64,000 nucleotides of DNA, from the NCBI GenBank assembly GCA_963565915.1, contig OY751490.1:2604001-2668000 (forward strand). Reading direction: 5' to 3'. This DNA comes from Entoloma clypeatum (lineage: Eukaryota; Basidiomycota; Agaricomycetes; Agaricales; Entolomataceae). Positions 9,474 through 21,885 of this stretch are shown here, piece after piece. The translations under genes and the position numbers were made by a program. How positions within the stretch are numbered: the first letter of the stretch is position 1; every line of letters begins with the position of its first letter. The notes under the pieces are model-generated. The model saw only the letters and a list, made by a program, of their open reading frames with translations. It had not been told where the DNA came from and did not search any database.

Positions 9474-12344
9474 ATGCCCTCTACCCCAGTTGGATCACAG
9501 TACCCAATCCCCGCCATCCCTCACCTGCCTTCTCCAACAGTTTCTCGTCACCGCGGTTCCATTGGCTCTTCCTTCTCCTTCGGTCCACAACATCTGGTGG
9601 ACTCATACCTCGATGCTAACTCTAGTGCCGTGTCCAATACTTCCCTTGCCCTCGACCCAAATCGATCTGTACTGCAAACTTCCCCTTTGCGGTCTTCTCC
9701 CCTTCGCTATCGCAGACACAAAGAAAGCACCAGTCGACCCCCACACCCCCTAGCAATGGACACTACAGATGTTTTCCAAGAATCGGAAGATGACCCGGAT
9801 GAAAGCGAATATGAGTGGGGCATGGTTGATCGTATGAGATTATGGCGCCACGACGCGCTTATGCAGCATCTGTACGAAACAGCGGCATTCTGGGGGGATA
9901 AGATTCTCAGCTGGACAAGTAAGTCCCTTTGCCTCCATCTCCTTTCCCTGACGATTCCAACATCACCAGATGATCCCAACGATGCCTTCTGGCTGGCGCA
10001 AACGTATTTCATGACACATCAATACTCCCGCGCCGAACGTCTTCTTACTCGACCTTTCCCCATGTCCCAACCAAAACGCCTCTCAGCACAGCCTAAAAAA
10101 ACCAACGGCCATGTTTCTGATGTTTTCCTTTCTCCCAAGGGAAAAGGTCGCGAACAGGATCCATCAGAAACCGCGCCAATGTCCATTCCTCGACTCCCCA
10201 TGGGTTCAGGAGGTATGATTGAGGTACCACAGGAACTGCAGGAGCGCGTCTCGCGCCTCGTAGATATGAGTGTGGCGTGTAGATATCTAGCTGCTCAATG
10301 TCAAGTAACTTGCCAAGACCTACAGCTTCTGCAAAACCGTACTTACCGTCCCTGTAGGTCAGACAAGGCAACTGGGCCGAAGCGACTGAAATGCTGGGGG
10401 AATCGAACCCTTTCCGGGACTCTGGTCGGTCCATTTGGTCTTCATCGTGATGTTGAGCTTAGTGTCTATCCTTCAGGAAGGAGCGGGGCTTCTGTGCCCA
10501 ACATGGACGGCGGCATCAAGGTCACAACAAGCTTTAGAGACAACGTCCCAACTCATTCATTGTCTACGACAGGTTGAGGCGTCTATGTGTCACCTCCGGG
10601 GGATCCTCATGCTCAAACTGAACCGAGGGAGCCAAGCAAAACAATGTTTCATGGAGGCATTGGCATTGGATGTGAAATGCTATGACGCATTTGAACAGCT
10701 TGTCACCGGAGAGATGATGACTCCTGATGAAGGTCAGAAACCGGTCATTTCATTTTCCTATTCCGCCTTCATGAACCCGAGGTTAGAATGGGAATTTGTT
10801 CAAGGCCTCGCGTATGCTTCACAGACCCAGCAAGATGCTGCATTTGTACAGCTTATCTATACTTGCCGCCTACGAAAGTACAAGCATGCAGCTGAACATG
10901 CAGTGGCGCGCCAGCGGCTGGTGGATGAGTTTGGTTTGGGCGATAATCCCGATGTCCTGTATAGTTTTGCCGATGCATTGTATACCAATTTTCGCTGGGC
11001 AGATTGCTTTGTGATCACGACAAGGTGTGTATCAATTACCTACAATTCTTATTTTTGCTACCCCGCTACCCCTGGTGATTTTTTGGCGATTTAGAATCCT
11101 TGGACTGGTGTCCATCCATAATGCCACGATGCCACTGCATATCGCTTGCATGTATCATCTCCAGCACCTCCATTCCAAACTATTCATCCTTGCACATGAG
11201 ATGGTCGACCGTGAGCCTGAAAATCCCATCAGCTGGTATGCGGTTGGGGTTTGGTACTTGAGCAAGGGAAAATGGGCACAAGCGCGGCAATATTTCAGGT
11301 ATGGAACGGTGGCTTGCATTTGAGCTTCGTGAGGGCGAAATAACATGATGGAATAGTAAAACGTCGCTCATGGATCCGCGGTTTGGTCCTGCATGGATCG
11401 CCTTCGGGCACACTTTTGCTCTCGAAGGAGAGCATGATCACGCAGTCACTGCATATTCTACCTGTGCAAGGATGTTCACGGGGTAAAGTCTTTGCAAATC
11501 GAACTTGCTTCCTTCGCGAGCTGAGAACACGTCATTCGTCATCTTCAGGTCACATCTACCACTGATGTTCGTTGGCATGGAGAACATCACGCTCTCAAAT
11601 CACGCTCTAGCAGATGAAGCTCTCAATGCTGCGAATTCCATGTGCGATGGCGATCCGTTACTCGCAAATGAGCGCGGCGTAATGGCGTTCAATCGCGGAG
11701 AGTAAGAACTGTCAATGGTTACCACCCTGTCCGTCTGCCCATCCTTCTTTTTCTTTCAGTTTCGAGGAGGCGGCTGCACTCTTTCAAAGGGCGCTTGAGC
11801 TCGCGCAGGTCACTCAGACTTCTCAAAAATCTTGGACAACAACCTATCTCAATCTTGGCACATGTTTGCGGAAATTAAAGTTGGTTTTCTCTGATGCCCT
11901 TTGGTTGCTCCGCATGAGAGCTTATGGGTACTCAGACGTTTGCAGGAGGCTCGAGACACGTATCAAAAAGTATTGGAACTTGATTCGCGGCACTCAATGG
12001 CACTCGGTTTCGTTGGACTTGTCCATCACCTGGTGGGAGATATCGATAAAGCCATCTTGAAATATCATGAGGTACGCAGTGCTACCTCCCATTCACAGCT
12101 CTAGTTATTCTTCATCCATTGATAGGCTTTGAGTGTCGACCCAATCAATCCGCACCTCCTCGAATTGTTGAACATGGCACTCGAGTCAAATATATACACC
12201 AAGGCACTGAATGGGACGGAAATCCACAAGACGGTGAAAATCCTCAAAGTGAAGTATTCCCGAATCCGTGAAAAAGCACAAGATAGGGCTTCGCGAGATG
12301 TCCCATTGGGCGTTGATAACGCAGATAAAATGAATTTTGGATGA
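9474..12344 (+). CDS. CUT9: Anaphase-promoting complex subunit Cut9/Cdc16 (APC6)
   Basis: TPR scaffold of the APC/C ubiquitin ligase that drives anaphase and mitotic exit. Eleven exons: 9474-9918, 9970-10304, 10358-10424, 10477-10520, 10573-11024, 11095-11298, 11357-11482, 11549-11701, 11760-11879, 11936-12071 and 12126-12344, giving 766 residues. The first 120 residues are serine/proline-rich. The conserved part starts MRLWRHDALMQHLYETAAFW, then NDAFWLAQTYFMTHQYSRAE and a run of TPRs: CQVRQGNWAEATEMLGE, EASMCHLRGILMLKLNR, QAKQCFMEALALDVKCYDA, ENPISWYAVGVWYLSKGKW, FGPAWIAFGHTFALEGEHD, ERGVMAFNRGDFEEAA and RLQEARDTYQKVLELDSRH. Splice sites were fixed by these repeats, and the sum is exactly in frame. 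An unusually short 44-base exon encodes part of the PNMDGGIK segment. Confidence 0.92.
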
Positions 12345-12915
12345 TTAGATTATGATCACTGTTATATGTCTACCGTTGCGAACAGGCAAACAAGCTACTG
12401 CGTGCTGAAATTGCTAGAGACGGGAAAATCAAGGAAGGGTGTCGTCGAGTTGGGACAGCGACGTGCAGGCATTCAACATATTTATCGTGATCCAATGCCG
12501 CCGTCACGTGATGCGTTTCTGTGTTGACTCGAAAAACTTTTACGCGATCTCATCCTCGACAGCCATCGACAACTCGGGGCGAGACTCAGTCGTACTCTGA
12601 TTCAAAGCTTCCTTGCTTCACACTGTATGTTTCTCCCAATGCCTCATACAAACCGCCAGTTTACGATCCCACAAGATTTATCTTATGAACCAATCGCATT
12701 CATTGCAGAGGTATCAATCATTAAGGGCTATACAGACATAGGAGAAGAAAAGGTGTACAAGATCAGGTCCATCACGCCATTTACAGCGGTCGGTCACTTA
12801 TCAGCGAAGGCCTCGAGAAGTCATGAAAGCTAATAATCCAGAGCAGGAGACGTCATCGGTGAGATGGAACCTGCCATTCGAATCCTTGAGTGATGCTCAC
12901 CAGTCAGTACCTGAG
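12345..12915. other. Intergenic 3' region between CUT9 and MAF1
   Basis: Convergent 3' flanks of both genes. Open frames such as 12627-12833 have no recognisable features. There is a tcacgtga palindrome near 12507. I see no gene here. Confidence 0.4.
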
Positions 12916-14010
12916 TTAGTCGACCGAAGGTTCCAAACCCATCGCTCGGGCACCGGTACCAAAGGCACCCTCCCATACAAGGAACCTCTCCTTAGCGTCA
13001 ATCTCCTTTGAAGTCGACACGCTGTAGAGATCGTCATCTGACGAGGATCTGCCTATTCCTCGCGAACGCGCCCACACAGACGTGTATAGGATGCGCTTCA
13101 GCTTCCGATTCAAGAAAAACCAGTGTGATGACCAAAGCAGGGCACCGCAACGCTTCAAGCGGATGTGCGGGTGCAGATACGGCGACTCATCATCGGATAA
13201 GTAGTCTGGTTCCTTCCGGGGTGGTAATGTCATTCCTTTGGCTTCTCCATAACTCCGTGGTCTCATTTCGTCAATATCATAGTCATCAAACTCGAACGCC
13301 CCGTCATCGTCGGAGGAATCCTCATCAGCAATGGGCGCTATGTCGTCTTCATCGTCAGAAAAGTCGTTTGCATGGGGGTCCGAGTCAATTTCAGGTGCAT
13401 AGGAATAGACTTCGCAATCGGATAAACCGATGACGTCGTCAATAAGGCGAAAGAGGGTCGGATGGGTACCAGTCACTATCGGAGGCGGTGCAAGAGGGCT
13501 CGTGATGATTTGGCTATACGGTGACGACGAGGTCGGAACGGATGAAGGGAAGAAGTCAGACGATGTAGGAGGGTACGATGAGTAAGTGCGAGGTGCATGA
13601 CTACCAGCCCGATGGGGTGAGACAAGGGTGTTGCTCAACGCATTGAGTACACCAGCACCGCTCTCCTCCCTATTGAAGTGTGAAGGGCGCACATCAGAGA
13701 AGTCGTAGTCAGGGAAAGCGACGTTGAGTGTCGAGATGAGGAGGTACAATGTCTTTCTGGAGCGTTGTTGGTCAATGGGACCAAATGGAGTCATTTCGCT
13801 CTCGTGGTCGAGTGCAAGCCATGAGGGAAGGGGTGGAGAATGGGAAACCTCGTCTTGGTATGCGGTTTCGAGGGTTTTAAAGAGTTTCTTGTCGCGTTTG
13901 ATGTTCTTGCAGCTGTACGCCTCCATGCGTGTGTGAACGGAGCATTCTGGACCTTCATGGGTAAGGGACTGTGCCAGCCGCGACAGGGCTGGGTTCTCTA
14001 TATACTTCAT
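12916..14010 (-). CDS. MAF1: MAF1, repressor of RNA polymerase III
   Basis: Nutrient- and stress-responsive repressor that binds Pol III, normally kept cytosolic by TOR/PKA phosphorylation. A single uninterrupted exon encodes 364 residues, rare in this window. Conserved blocks: N-terminal ENPALSRL and RMEAYSCKNIKRDKKLFKTL (A box), DYDFSDVRPSHF (B box) and LLWSSHWFFLNRKLKRILYT (C box). Between the A and B boxes and after the B box are serine/proline-rich stretches (SDFFPSSVPTSSSPYSQ), plausible phosphorylation regions. An acidic region (SDDEDDIAPIADEDSSDDDG) precedes the C box. It is longer than the human protein because of these low-complexity parts. Confidence 0.95.
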   Translation of the reverse strand: MKYIENPALSRLAQSLTHEGPECSVHTRMEAYSCKNIKRDKKLFKTLETAYQDEVSHSPPLPSWLALDHESEMTPFGPIDQQRSRKTLYLLISTLNVAFPDYDFSDVRPSHFNREESGAGVLNALSNTLVSPHRAGSHAPRTYSSYPPTSSDFFPSSVPTSSSPYSQIITSPLAPPPIVTGTHPTLFRLIDDVIGLSDCEVYSYAPEIDSDPHANDFSDDEDDIAPIADEDSSDDDGAFEFDDYDIDEMRPRSYGEAKGMTLPPRKEPDYLSDDESPYLHPHIRLKRCGALLWSSHWFFLNRKLKRILYTSVWARSRGIGRSSSDDDLYSVSTSKEIDAKERFLVWEGAFGTGARAMGLEPSVD

Positions 14011-14176
14011 CCTTTGAACTAGACTGGGACAGGGGAACGTGAAAGGGGGGCCAGTAGTAGACCCAAGCTTTGTTTGTTGCCCCTGAGTTACGAAACATCG
14101 ATTATGTTTATACGATAAAAGTAATGAGCGTAGGTAATTGTAAAAGAATGCAACGATGCCAATAGGCCTTCATAGA

Positions 14177-15907
14177 TTAATCACAGATGTTGGGGTGCAG
14201 GCGAGACGCTGGGTTCTGGGGAATCCATCCGTTCGCCAAACCCGCCTGGTAGGACCATTCGTCCGCAATTTCCGCCTTCCAGGTCCATTGAATCCAACCT
14301 TTCCCTGCCATCTCAAACGTGCTTGTCTGAGCCTCCCAGTATTGCCTTAGGAATGCCTTGTAACTCGGACTGAATGTCGAGGCTCGGCCGGTCTTGCCGA
14401 AGCAAGTGCCGTCGGGGTTCCCACCGCCATATGAATGATCGTACCGTGATCCAACAAATCGACCATTCAGCCATTGGGCGCAGTCCGTTGCCGCGGGAGC
14501 CCACTCGCCAACCACGATCGGGAGTGAAGAGTTACGAAGGTCGGATGCCTTGTCACATGCTACTCGGATGTGTTCGCTGTCGGTTCTGTTATTCTCCTGC
14601 ATACATGTGAGGCCCAGAATTGAAATGTCAAACACCAAACCCACCGCGTCGGAGAACATTTGATAAACGTGGGTATCCATAAAAACTCCATCATATTGGG
14701 GGGAGGGCATGAAGCCATTCCAATAAGCAACGGGTTGGAAGGCGTCGTGGATCAGTTGGATGGTGTTGCTTTGAACTGTCGGAGAGTCGTAAGGATAGCT
14801 GGGTGGCGAGCGGTAGTAATCAGCACCACGGACAGATTTATTGAAAAGGGCTCAGACGCACCGAATGCTCTGGTAACTATCTCTCCAATACTACGTATAT
14901 TTGTTATGTAAATTCGAATTTAAGAACGGGGGAAAGCCAACCTGCTTGGTGACTGTGAGAATATCTTGACCTTGGAAGCCTGCGGGTCTGCAGATCGTTA
15001 AACAACTGGTGTAAATTTTTATAGAAGACGCACTCGTTCAAGGGGGCGATTGCAACAACCACCGATGTCTTGTCCTTGTAAGCAGCCGCCATCTGCTTGA
15101 TAACAGCATTCGTTCGAACTATGTTAGACGTCTTTTGTTGCCAAGACCTTCAAGGTTCGTGAGTAACTTCTTGGTAAGATTTCGCAAGTGGCTTACGGAT
15201 AGGGTAACTTCTGGCCTGAGTTGTCAAAACTATGTAAAATGAACGATCTCGGACGATGGAGAACATGGGTCTAGTCAACATACCCGTTTTGGCTTCCGGG
15301 AGCACCTATATCAAAACGAGTGTGTAAGTCGATACGTGGTGATCTTGAGGAAGGCCGCACCATGAAGATCGACAATAACCTTGATATCGTACTGGGCAGC
15401 CCAAGTTATTGCCCGTGTCAAATATGGGATTTGGCCTTGAATATATGGTTCGTTTGCCGAAACGTCATATGCCCAATACCCGATAGGAATTCGAACGTGA
15501 TTGAGGCTGGCAATCTTGAGTCATATATTGCTAAGAGCATTGAGTGGAGGCATACCCCGCCAAAGCAATCGCTGCGAAGTCGTCCTGTGTGATCCACGTG
15601 TCCCAATGGTTCTTCAGAGTTCTGGTGGCAACATCACGATCTTGATATTGGCCAAATGTATACTCGTCGATGATGCGCGGGTCACCAGTATTCTCAAATA
15701 AAGAGGGCGTGATCCATGGCTAGATATTGGATGGTTAGGCGTACACATAAGCCAAAGGAAAGCAGGCTGAACCTCAAGCACAAGCCAGCCACCTAAGTTA
15801 ACACCCCGGATCTTCTGTGTGTCATAAGGAAAGCCAGGAGTTACAGCAGCGAATGCGAAGGGAGATAGGGCGAGATAAAGCGAAAGCATGAAAGCGAGCG
15901 ACGCCAT
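14177..15907 (-). CDS. GH5 exo-beta-1,3-glucanase, secreted
   Basis: Wall-active or extracellular glucan 1,3-beta-glucosidase of the fungal EXG family (glycoside hydrolase family 5). Ten exons: 15907-15773, 15719-15556, 15506-15361, 15305-15284, 15229-15197, 15147-15034, 14987-14942, 14890-14862, 14798-14645 and 14596-14177, giving 420 residues. A signal peptide ([19 protein letters not shown]) is followed by [42 protein letters not shown], the acid/base glutamate in [16 protein letters not shown], and the nucleophile glutamate in IVVGEWAPA. The C-terminus [11 protein letters not shown] is typical. Exons 4, 5 and 8 are only 22, 33 and 29 bases, set by frame and by the motif [15 protein letters not shown], and would easily be missed by a gene finder. 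Confidence 0.92.
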
Positions 15908-15999
15908 GGGGACGCGAGTTGGAAGGAAGGAGGGAAAAAGAGTGGTTGACTAGAGTTTGGGAACCTTGAGGGTTTTTGAGGGAGGCGGCTTTCAGTTTA

Positions 16000-16268
16000 T
16001 TATTCGTCACGTTGCTCGGCTGCAGCTTCGTTGACAACGCAGAAGCCTGCTTCCGCCTTCGCGGGGAATGCAGGTAACCGACTGCGCATTCGTCCTTCAT
16101 CGCGAAGCTCGACGGAAAGGCGCAACATACTTGGCTGGTTACTTGGTACGAACAGTTAAAAAGCCAGTGTAGGCGTGAGATTCCAATTGCAAGGTTGTAG
16201 CTCAAAGACCGTAGACTTACCGGGGACGTAGGCATGATAACTTTGAAAGTGCGGCGCATCGGGTTCAT
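16000..16268 (-). CDS. Possible small protein (60 aa), unknown
   Basis: Two exons, 16268-16221 and 16134-16000, joined by an 86-base GT-AG intron (gtaagt donor), encode MNPMRRTFKVIMPTSP, then LRLSVELRDEGRMRSRLPAF and a C-terminal GFCVVNEAAAEQRDE. The basic start could be a mitochondrial presequence. I do not recognise it. It is supported only by the good splice donor, an in-frame join and its divergent position 98 bases from the SCP2 ATG. Confidence 0.35.
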
Positions 16269-16366
16269 GGTACCAACGGTCACGTGCTACAACAATCATA
16301 TGTCTTACGGCTACAAGTACTGGCACTACTTAATCCTTTCTCTCTACAGAGACAGACTTGCCCTCC

Positions 16367-16978
16367 ATGTCTGACCTCAAAGTACCCGGGTTCAAAGTTA
16401 GGCAATGATCATATTTCCATATTCCGGATAAGCTCACATTCTTTCGATAGGCCTCTGAGCTTGTAGCAAGTCTAGATGCCACTTTCTCGTCCTACAGCGA
16501 TGCAGAGAAGCAAGCGCAGATAAAGAAGGTCGCATACACTGGGCATGCGCGTCAACTGTATAGCTAACTTGCGCTCTTTTTCTTTAGACGAATGGCATCT
16601 TCGAGCTCCAGGTCACCAACGAAGCTAAAGAGACAGCAACGTGGACCATCGATCTGAAGAAGACTGGTACTATATACAAGGGTCCTGCCAAGCCTAAGGC
16701 AGACGTTACCATTGTCCTCAGTGATGGTACTTTGACAGACTTGGCGTCAGGCAAGGTTCGTATCGACTGGTCATGTAGGATACAATCCCACATAGTCACA
16801 TTTTTTCAGGTGAACGGTCAAAAAGCATTCATGACTGGTAAGCTCAAAGCAAAGGGCAATATTATGCTTGCCACCAAACTGGATGCTGTCCTCAAGGTGG
16901 GAATGAGATACAACGTTCGAAGATGTGGATTGTAACTAATATGCATCTTAGGGTGCGACCACAAAAGCAAAGCTTTAA
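16367..16978 (+). CDS. SCP2 sterol-carrier-protein domain protein (129 aa)
   Basis: Small lipid-binding protein of the SCP2 family, usually peroxisomal or cytosolic, carrying fatty acyl-CoAs or sterols. Exons 16367-16396, 16451-16528, 16588-16755, 16810-16896 and 16952-16978 give 129 residues. The SCP2 fold is covered end to end: NGIFELQVTNEAKETATWTI, DLKKTGTIYKGPAKPKADVT, IVLSDGTLTDLASGKVNGQ, KAFMTGKLKAKGNIMLATKL. The C-terminus is ATTKAKL; AKL is a recognised variant of the peroxisomal PTS1 tripeptide, so peroxisomal import is likely by inference. The first exon is 10 codons and the last 8 plus stop. Confidence 0.92.
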
Positions 16979-17126
16979 TCAGTGATATCAAATTATTCGC
17001 TTCATGTAATATATATCCTGGTTTGTGGCCTGCGGCCATCTATATTGTCCGTCAATAGAGTGGAGCTGTTTATGGAATCAGGAATGACATGGAGAAAACG
17101 ACTCCTAATTACATGACATTGAGGAT

Positions 17127-20100
17127 TCAGAAAATGTTGCCAAATAATCCACGGTGTTGACGAGGTGCAGGTTGTGGGTCAGCTCGAAGCGTCGATAAGC
17201 TGTTGAGCTGCTTCATAACCTATTCGAAAACATGAACCTGAACATTCCGGGCAGTGCACAGAAAAGTTACCTCTTCCAATTTGTCTTTACGTTCTTGCAA
17301 ATCGAGATGTCCCCTAATTGCAGGATTTTCCCGCGCAAATTCAATGATTTCCCGACGATCGAGGTCATACAGTAATCGCGTGTCAATTTCACGGGGGAAC
17401 TAAACGCGGTTTGTTCATGTCAGAGCATCGTGTACGGCATCTGGTAAATAATATGCTCACTTGATAGAAGAAATGATCAAGGAGTTCGATATTGATGAAC
17501 ATTGCGGAGGTATATGCGAGCTTGTCCGCCACAACGTCCAAGAACGCTTCCGGGCACACAACGTCATTTTCTGGGCCAGCCCGACATCGTTTAGACTTGA
17601 GAGCAAGAAGTCTGAGTTTTAGGATGCTGAGCCTATCGCTGTAAAGCATCGCATGTCGGGCTATAGTCATACATATCAGTTCGCAACAACAACCGACGGC
17701 GCCTTGCTCACCATCGATGATTTGGGCAGCAGGGTAGCGATAGGACTCCGAAGTCTGTTCTGATTCTTCGGGCTGCAGATTGGGATTTTCCAGCAGGCGG
17801 AACTTCCTCTCCTTCTCTTTCTCCTCCAGGGACTTGGCATACATGATCAAGTTTCCCAACCTCCTCGAGCCACCAACCTTCTTCTGTATCTCCTTCAACT
17901 TTGACTCACACATCCCCACCTCCTTCTCAAATAATTCGATCGCCCTTAGTCTTCCAAGCTCCCACTCCCTCCCTTCAACTTCAATATCATATTTGTACGG
18001 CTTTATACAATTCTCAACCTGGTCCGAGGTGACACCGATACGATCCCGCAGGATCATGTGTGAGAATTGAATTAACCGCTCCGAAGCTCGGGAATGATGT
18101 GTGAATGGCTCTCCTGCCGCTATCGAGTCAATTAATAACCGCAAGCCATCCGCGACGAGAATCGTCGAGTCCCGTCCAACGCCAGATTTTGTGAGTAGTG
18201 ATGACGCAGCTTCGAGCTTGTGTCTCCAATAGGGCTCAACCTCTTCAGGTTTGAGCTTGGGATCAGCTGCGAGAATACCCAGTTCCGGCGATCGCTTGTC
18301 CAGCCAATACAACTGTTCGAGGACATCCATAACTTTCTCATCCAGCATCCCTTTCAACTTGGCTCGGATCACTGGCCGACGAAACTGTTCTTTGAATTCC
18401 TTGAACCGTAATTTAAGAGCATCCATGGTTTCTGCAACATATGACTCGGCAGTGATCCGTCGATCGTTGTACTGAACCTTGAACTGATAGGTGGCCTCTT
18501 CCAACTCTAGTTGCACAGCATTGGTGATGCCGTGAAGTGACGAGGCCATGGATGACTCAAGGACTTCCATGAGCCGTCGGCGCAACGTGCCCGTTCCTGT
18601 CATCAAAGATGTCGAGCTTCCGAAAACGTCCCTGTGGGCCTTAAAATAATCTTCCTCCGCCCGTTGAGCAACTACCACTTGCAGGTCCTTCACGCTTTTA
18701 GACTTCGAAACAACTCCAACGTATCCCAGATGCAGTGGATATCGATTGCCGGCGAGTATTGAAGCACCTTGCTCGGGAGGTACAAGGTCCATCTTCGTCA
18801 CAACGCCGATGGTACGCAGGCCCAGCGGATCAACCTTTCTACTCGCCCTTAGCGCTGGGGAATTTGCAAGGTCGACATCGGCTGCACACACTGCCAGGAT
18901 GATATTGGGTTCACGGATATATTTATCGCAGAGCGAGGCAATTTTGGCTTTGAGAAATTCGGGCTGGTCCAAGGAAGATATTTGGACATAGCCAGGTAAG
19001 TCAATGAGAGTAAGGTCGGGAACATTAGATGAATAGATTCGAAGGTCGATAGGGTCGTCGGAGACGGCGTCGGAGGCAGGCACAGCGAGGTTGAGGTCCG
19101 TCAGAGTCCGTTGGATATCGGTAAAATTGGTCATCTTCCCGAGCCCTAACCCAGGGAACTCGCCGTACTCGGTTGGCAGTTGGCCATTTGTGGGAGGGGT
19201 ATGAATGAGCGTTAGTTCGATGGGTCGTCGGGTCACCATGTTGTTGCCTCTGATTGAGTTTGTCAGGATAGCGCTTGTGAAGACGTGGAGCTAAACATAC
19301 TTTGGTAGAAATTCTTGTCCTACAATGGCTTCCAAGACAGAGCTCTTTCCAGAGCTCTGGCTTCCAACAACAACAATACTGGGTAACTTGAGAGCGTCAC
19401 TCTGGTCTATGCTCAGCAGCATAGTCCGAATTTCTATGAGCTTCTTTGTCAGGTGCATCAAGCCATTTTGTCGCCCATCTATGCCGTTGTTCTCATCTGC
19501 TGCTTTGGAATCCGACGGAGATGGCATTGTCGCAGCAAGGAGGGCGGCGACAGCAGCGTGATCCTGTGGGGTTCTCCTGTTCTTCCGCTCTGCCCCTTCG
19601 CCATCCTGTTGTTCTCCCCTTTGGCCTTCTCTAGAAGCGAACAGATCTTTAAAAAAACGAGGGGTCTCAAAGTTAATGTCTGGGAGTTCGACATCAGAGA
19701 CACGCGACGACAGTGACCTGAGTCCATCTGAGGCCGTGCCATATATCTCTTGTGCTGCATCTTGTGCCGAAGTTATCCATTCTGAAGTCGTTCTGCGGAG
19801 CTCTACGTCGTTGTTGTCAGAACCTCTCCGAGCAGCTGAAGCTATCACCAACCCTCGAATTTATAATTCGCATATCCGAATCCACCTGCACCAATCGTCG
19901 CCCCGGCTATTGGGACCCTGAAAGCTCTGGCGACGAATCGTGGTATAGAGGAGTAAGAAATGGCGCGTATGTGCATATGTCGAAGAGTAGCCGGGGATGG
20001 GACCACACAACGTCGCCTGAGTGAGCCAGAGGCAAAGAAAGTAGCATGTTGGCGATGTGTGGGTCTGCCAGCCTCTCTCCCCGAAGTGCCCAAGCCGTAC

Positions 20101-20159
20101 GAGACGGCCTTTCGCGCAGCCAAGGCGGAGGACATCCGGCGCTTCAGGACCGAGTACAT
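17127..20159 (-). CDS. MGM1: Mitochondrial inner-membrane dynamin Mgm1/Msp1 (OPA1)
   Basis: GTPase that fuses mitochondrial inner membranes and maintains cristae. Exons 20159-19853, 19802-19301, 19249-17712, 17660-17461, 17399-17271 and 17219-17127 give 922 residues. A basic presequence ([17 protein letters not shown]) precedes a transmembrane segment ([16 protein letters not shown]). GTPase motifs: P-loop GSQSSGKS (about 249-256), DLPG (353-356) and TKMD (421-424). The stalk follows, then a C-terminal GED-like helix [20 protein letters not shown] and the end [13 protein letters not shown] 33 bases upstream would extend the frame, but 20159 is the first ATG. In yeast, rhomboid cleavage makes long and short forms; the second hydrophobic cleavage segment is not obvious here. 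Confidence 0.95.
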
Positions 20160-20580
20160 GACCACGTTATTATGAGGCCGGCTGGCAAGCACGAAGCGAG
20201 TTCTGCTGTGCGTCAGACAGGGACGGCGAGCTGGAAGTAGAATGTGGCTTTGTCACTGCGAGGTGTGACCGCAAAGTTAATCATGCCGCATGCACGTGCT
20301 GCAGTTCGAGCTCTGAGGATCAAATGAAAATAGTTCATTCTCAAACTTTGGTTTACACGAGGAGGGACACCAACATTATGCTGTGTTGAGTAGTACAAGG
20401 AGCATGAATCGATTAGTTTCGTATCACATAGTGAAGCTAAAAAGGATCATTGTTCGGAGAATATGTAAAAAGAGAAGCGCAGGATTCCACAATGTGCCAA
20501 TGCATAGATAAATTCTTGGTGGAAAAGTCATATTTGGCCACAGTTGCCGCGAGAAAGCGATGTTATGGCAATGGGGAGAT
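20160..20580. promoter_or_regulatory. Upstream region of MGM1 and 3' flank of the RAD51D-like gene
   Basis: About 420 bases with no supported gene. It must contain the MGM1 promoter. Short open frames here lack splice support or motifs. Confidence 0.4.
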
Positions 20581-21825
20581 TTATAAAGTGTGCCCCAGAA
20601 TCTTGCCTCGAGATATTTTGAACGTACATCGAGTTTTCGACTGCTTCGAAAAGATTTATGATATTCATATGTTGAAGTTTACACGAGCAAGCGGGAATGA
20701 AAATACCATGCTTTTGGATTTTAATACTTGTGCGGTATGGATTGAGTATGGCTCGTCGTTGATACTGGAATCTTCGACCTTCGACAGCCAAAGTGTGCTA
20801 TCGGACATGAACGCGAATGAAGGGCCGAGCGCTGGCTTCCGAGAATTCAAATAATTGGGGACCATTGGATTGCCAGGCTTCGAAAAAGTCGAATTGTTGA
20901 GAACCTTGTAGTAGACGATGAGAAAAAGCAGTAGGAGTGACGAGAAACTCACAAGCACAGGACAGGAATGGTTTTGAGACAAAAGGCGAAGTTGCCTCAT
21001 GAATCCCGTCATGATGGCATGGCCCTGGGCCGATTTGGCACTCAGAAGCGGTGCAAGTAATGTTGTAATTGTGTCGATTATGACGCAGTGAATCTTCGTG
21101 GACCCTGACTGCACATGGATGGTGGTACTGAATTTTTACGGATCATGGACACCCTTACAATAGACTCTATTTCCTGAAGTGCAGCAAATGCTGCGTCGAT
21201 ATCAAGGGTGAGCGAAACTTGAAGTCTTTTTAAGGCGGTGGAAACGGCCTGATTTCATGAGTGAGATTTGTTCGTTCAGTCAGGGGGTCTTGTCATGACC
21301 TCAGAACCATAGGAATCCAGCATTTCCGTCACTCTGTTGATAGAAAAGTCTCCAGTAGCATCAAGCCAGGCAACGCAACTTTGCGGGTGACCGGATAAGT
21401 GGCGAAGAACGATGTTAAGAGCCAGTACCTGGCACACCAAAGTAAGAGGATTGAACAGATAATGATGGCCATACCGTTTTACCAGACTGGCCATTCCCAG
21501 AAATTTCCAAGACACGACAACCACCGAAGCCACCGAAGAGATTGTCGAGTTCTGTGTTTCCGGTGCTGAGACGGATGGCATTTTCTCGAGTTTCAGTCTC
21601 GCGCTGCAGGAGTTCAAGTCCAGAAATTCCAGCAGCAGATGCAAGTTTAGCAACATGGTCTATGAGGTGTTCCAGATCAACGAGGCTGATAGAGCCGACA
21701 GGGAGCCGCCGATAGGTTTCAAGAATTGGCGAGAAGAGGAGATCGGTGTCAGTCCTGATGCCACAATTTCCCAACGCAATGACCAAGTCGGAGGTTATCG
21801 TTGGTACGAGAGCGGCAAGACGCAT
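20581..21825 (-). CDS. RAD51-family recombinase paralogue, RAD51D-like
   Basis: RecA-fold ATPase assisting homologous recombination. Exons 21825-21475, 21428-21300, 21248-21159, 21108-20953, 20904-20707 and 20640-20581 give 327 residues. The N-terminal helical domain (LVPTITSDLVIALGNCGIRT) is followed by RLSTGNTELDNLFGG, the Walker A loop GNGQSGKT, VAWLDATGDF, Walker B IHCVIIDT, AIMTGFMRQLRLLSQNH, ALGPSFAFMSDSTLWLSK, and the C-terminal strand RCTFKISRGKI. The long N-terminal domain and the pattern LSTG..ELD..FGG fit RAD51D rather than RAD51 itself, but assignment among paralogues is inferred. The C-terminal exon was placed by the RxxCxFKI motif and fits in frame. It is divergent from the gene at 21886 across 60 bases. 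Confidence 0.8.
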
Positions 21826-21885
21826 CGAGATGAGTGTACCACGGAAATATTCGCGTTATGTAAGCTGTATTCCCTCGATTCACTC
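21826..21885. promoter_or_regulatory. Very compact bidirectional promoter (60 bp)
   Basis: Only 60 bases separate the ATGs of the RAD51D-like gene and the 79-residue membrane-protein gene. Both leaders must be very short or overlap. Confidence 0.5.
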
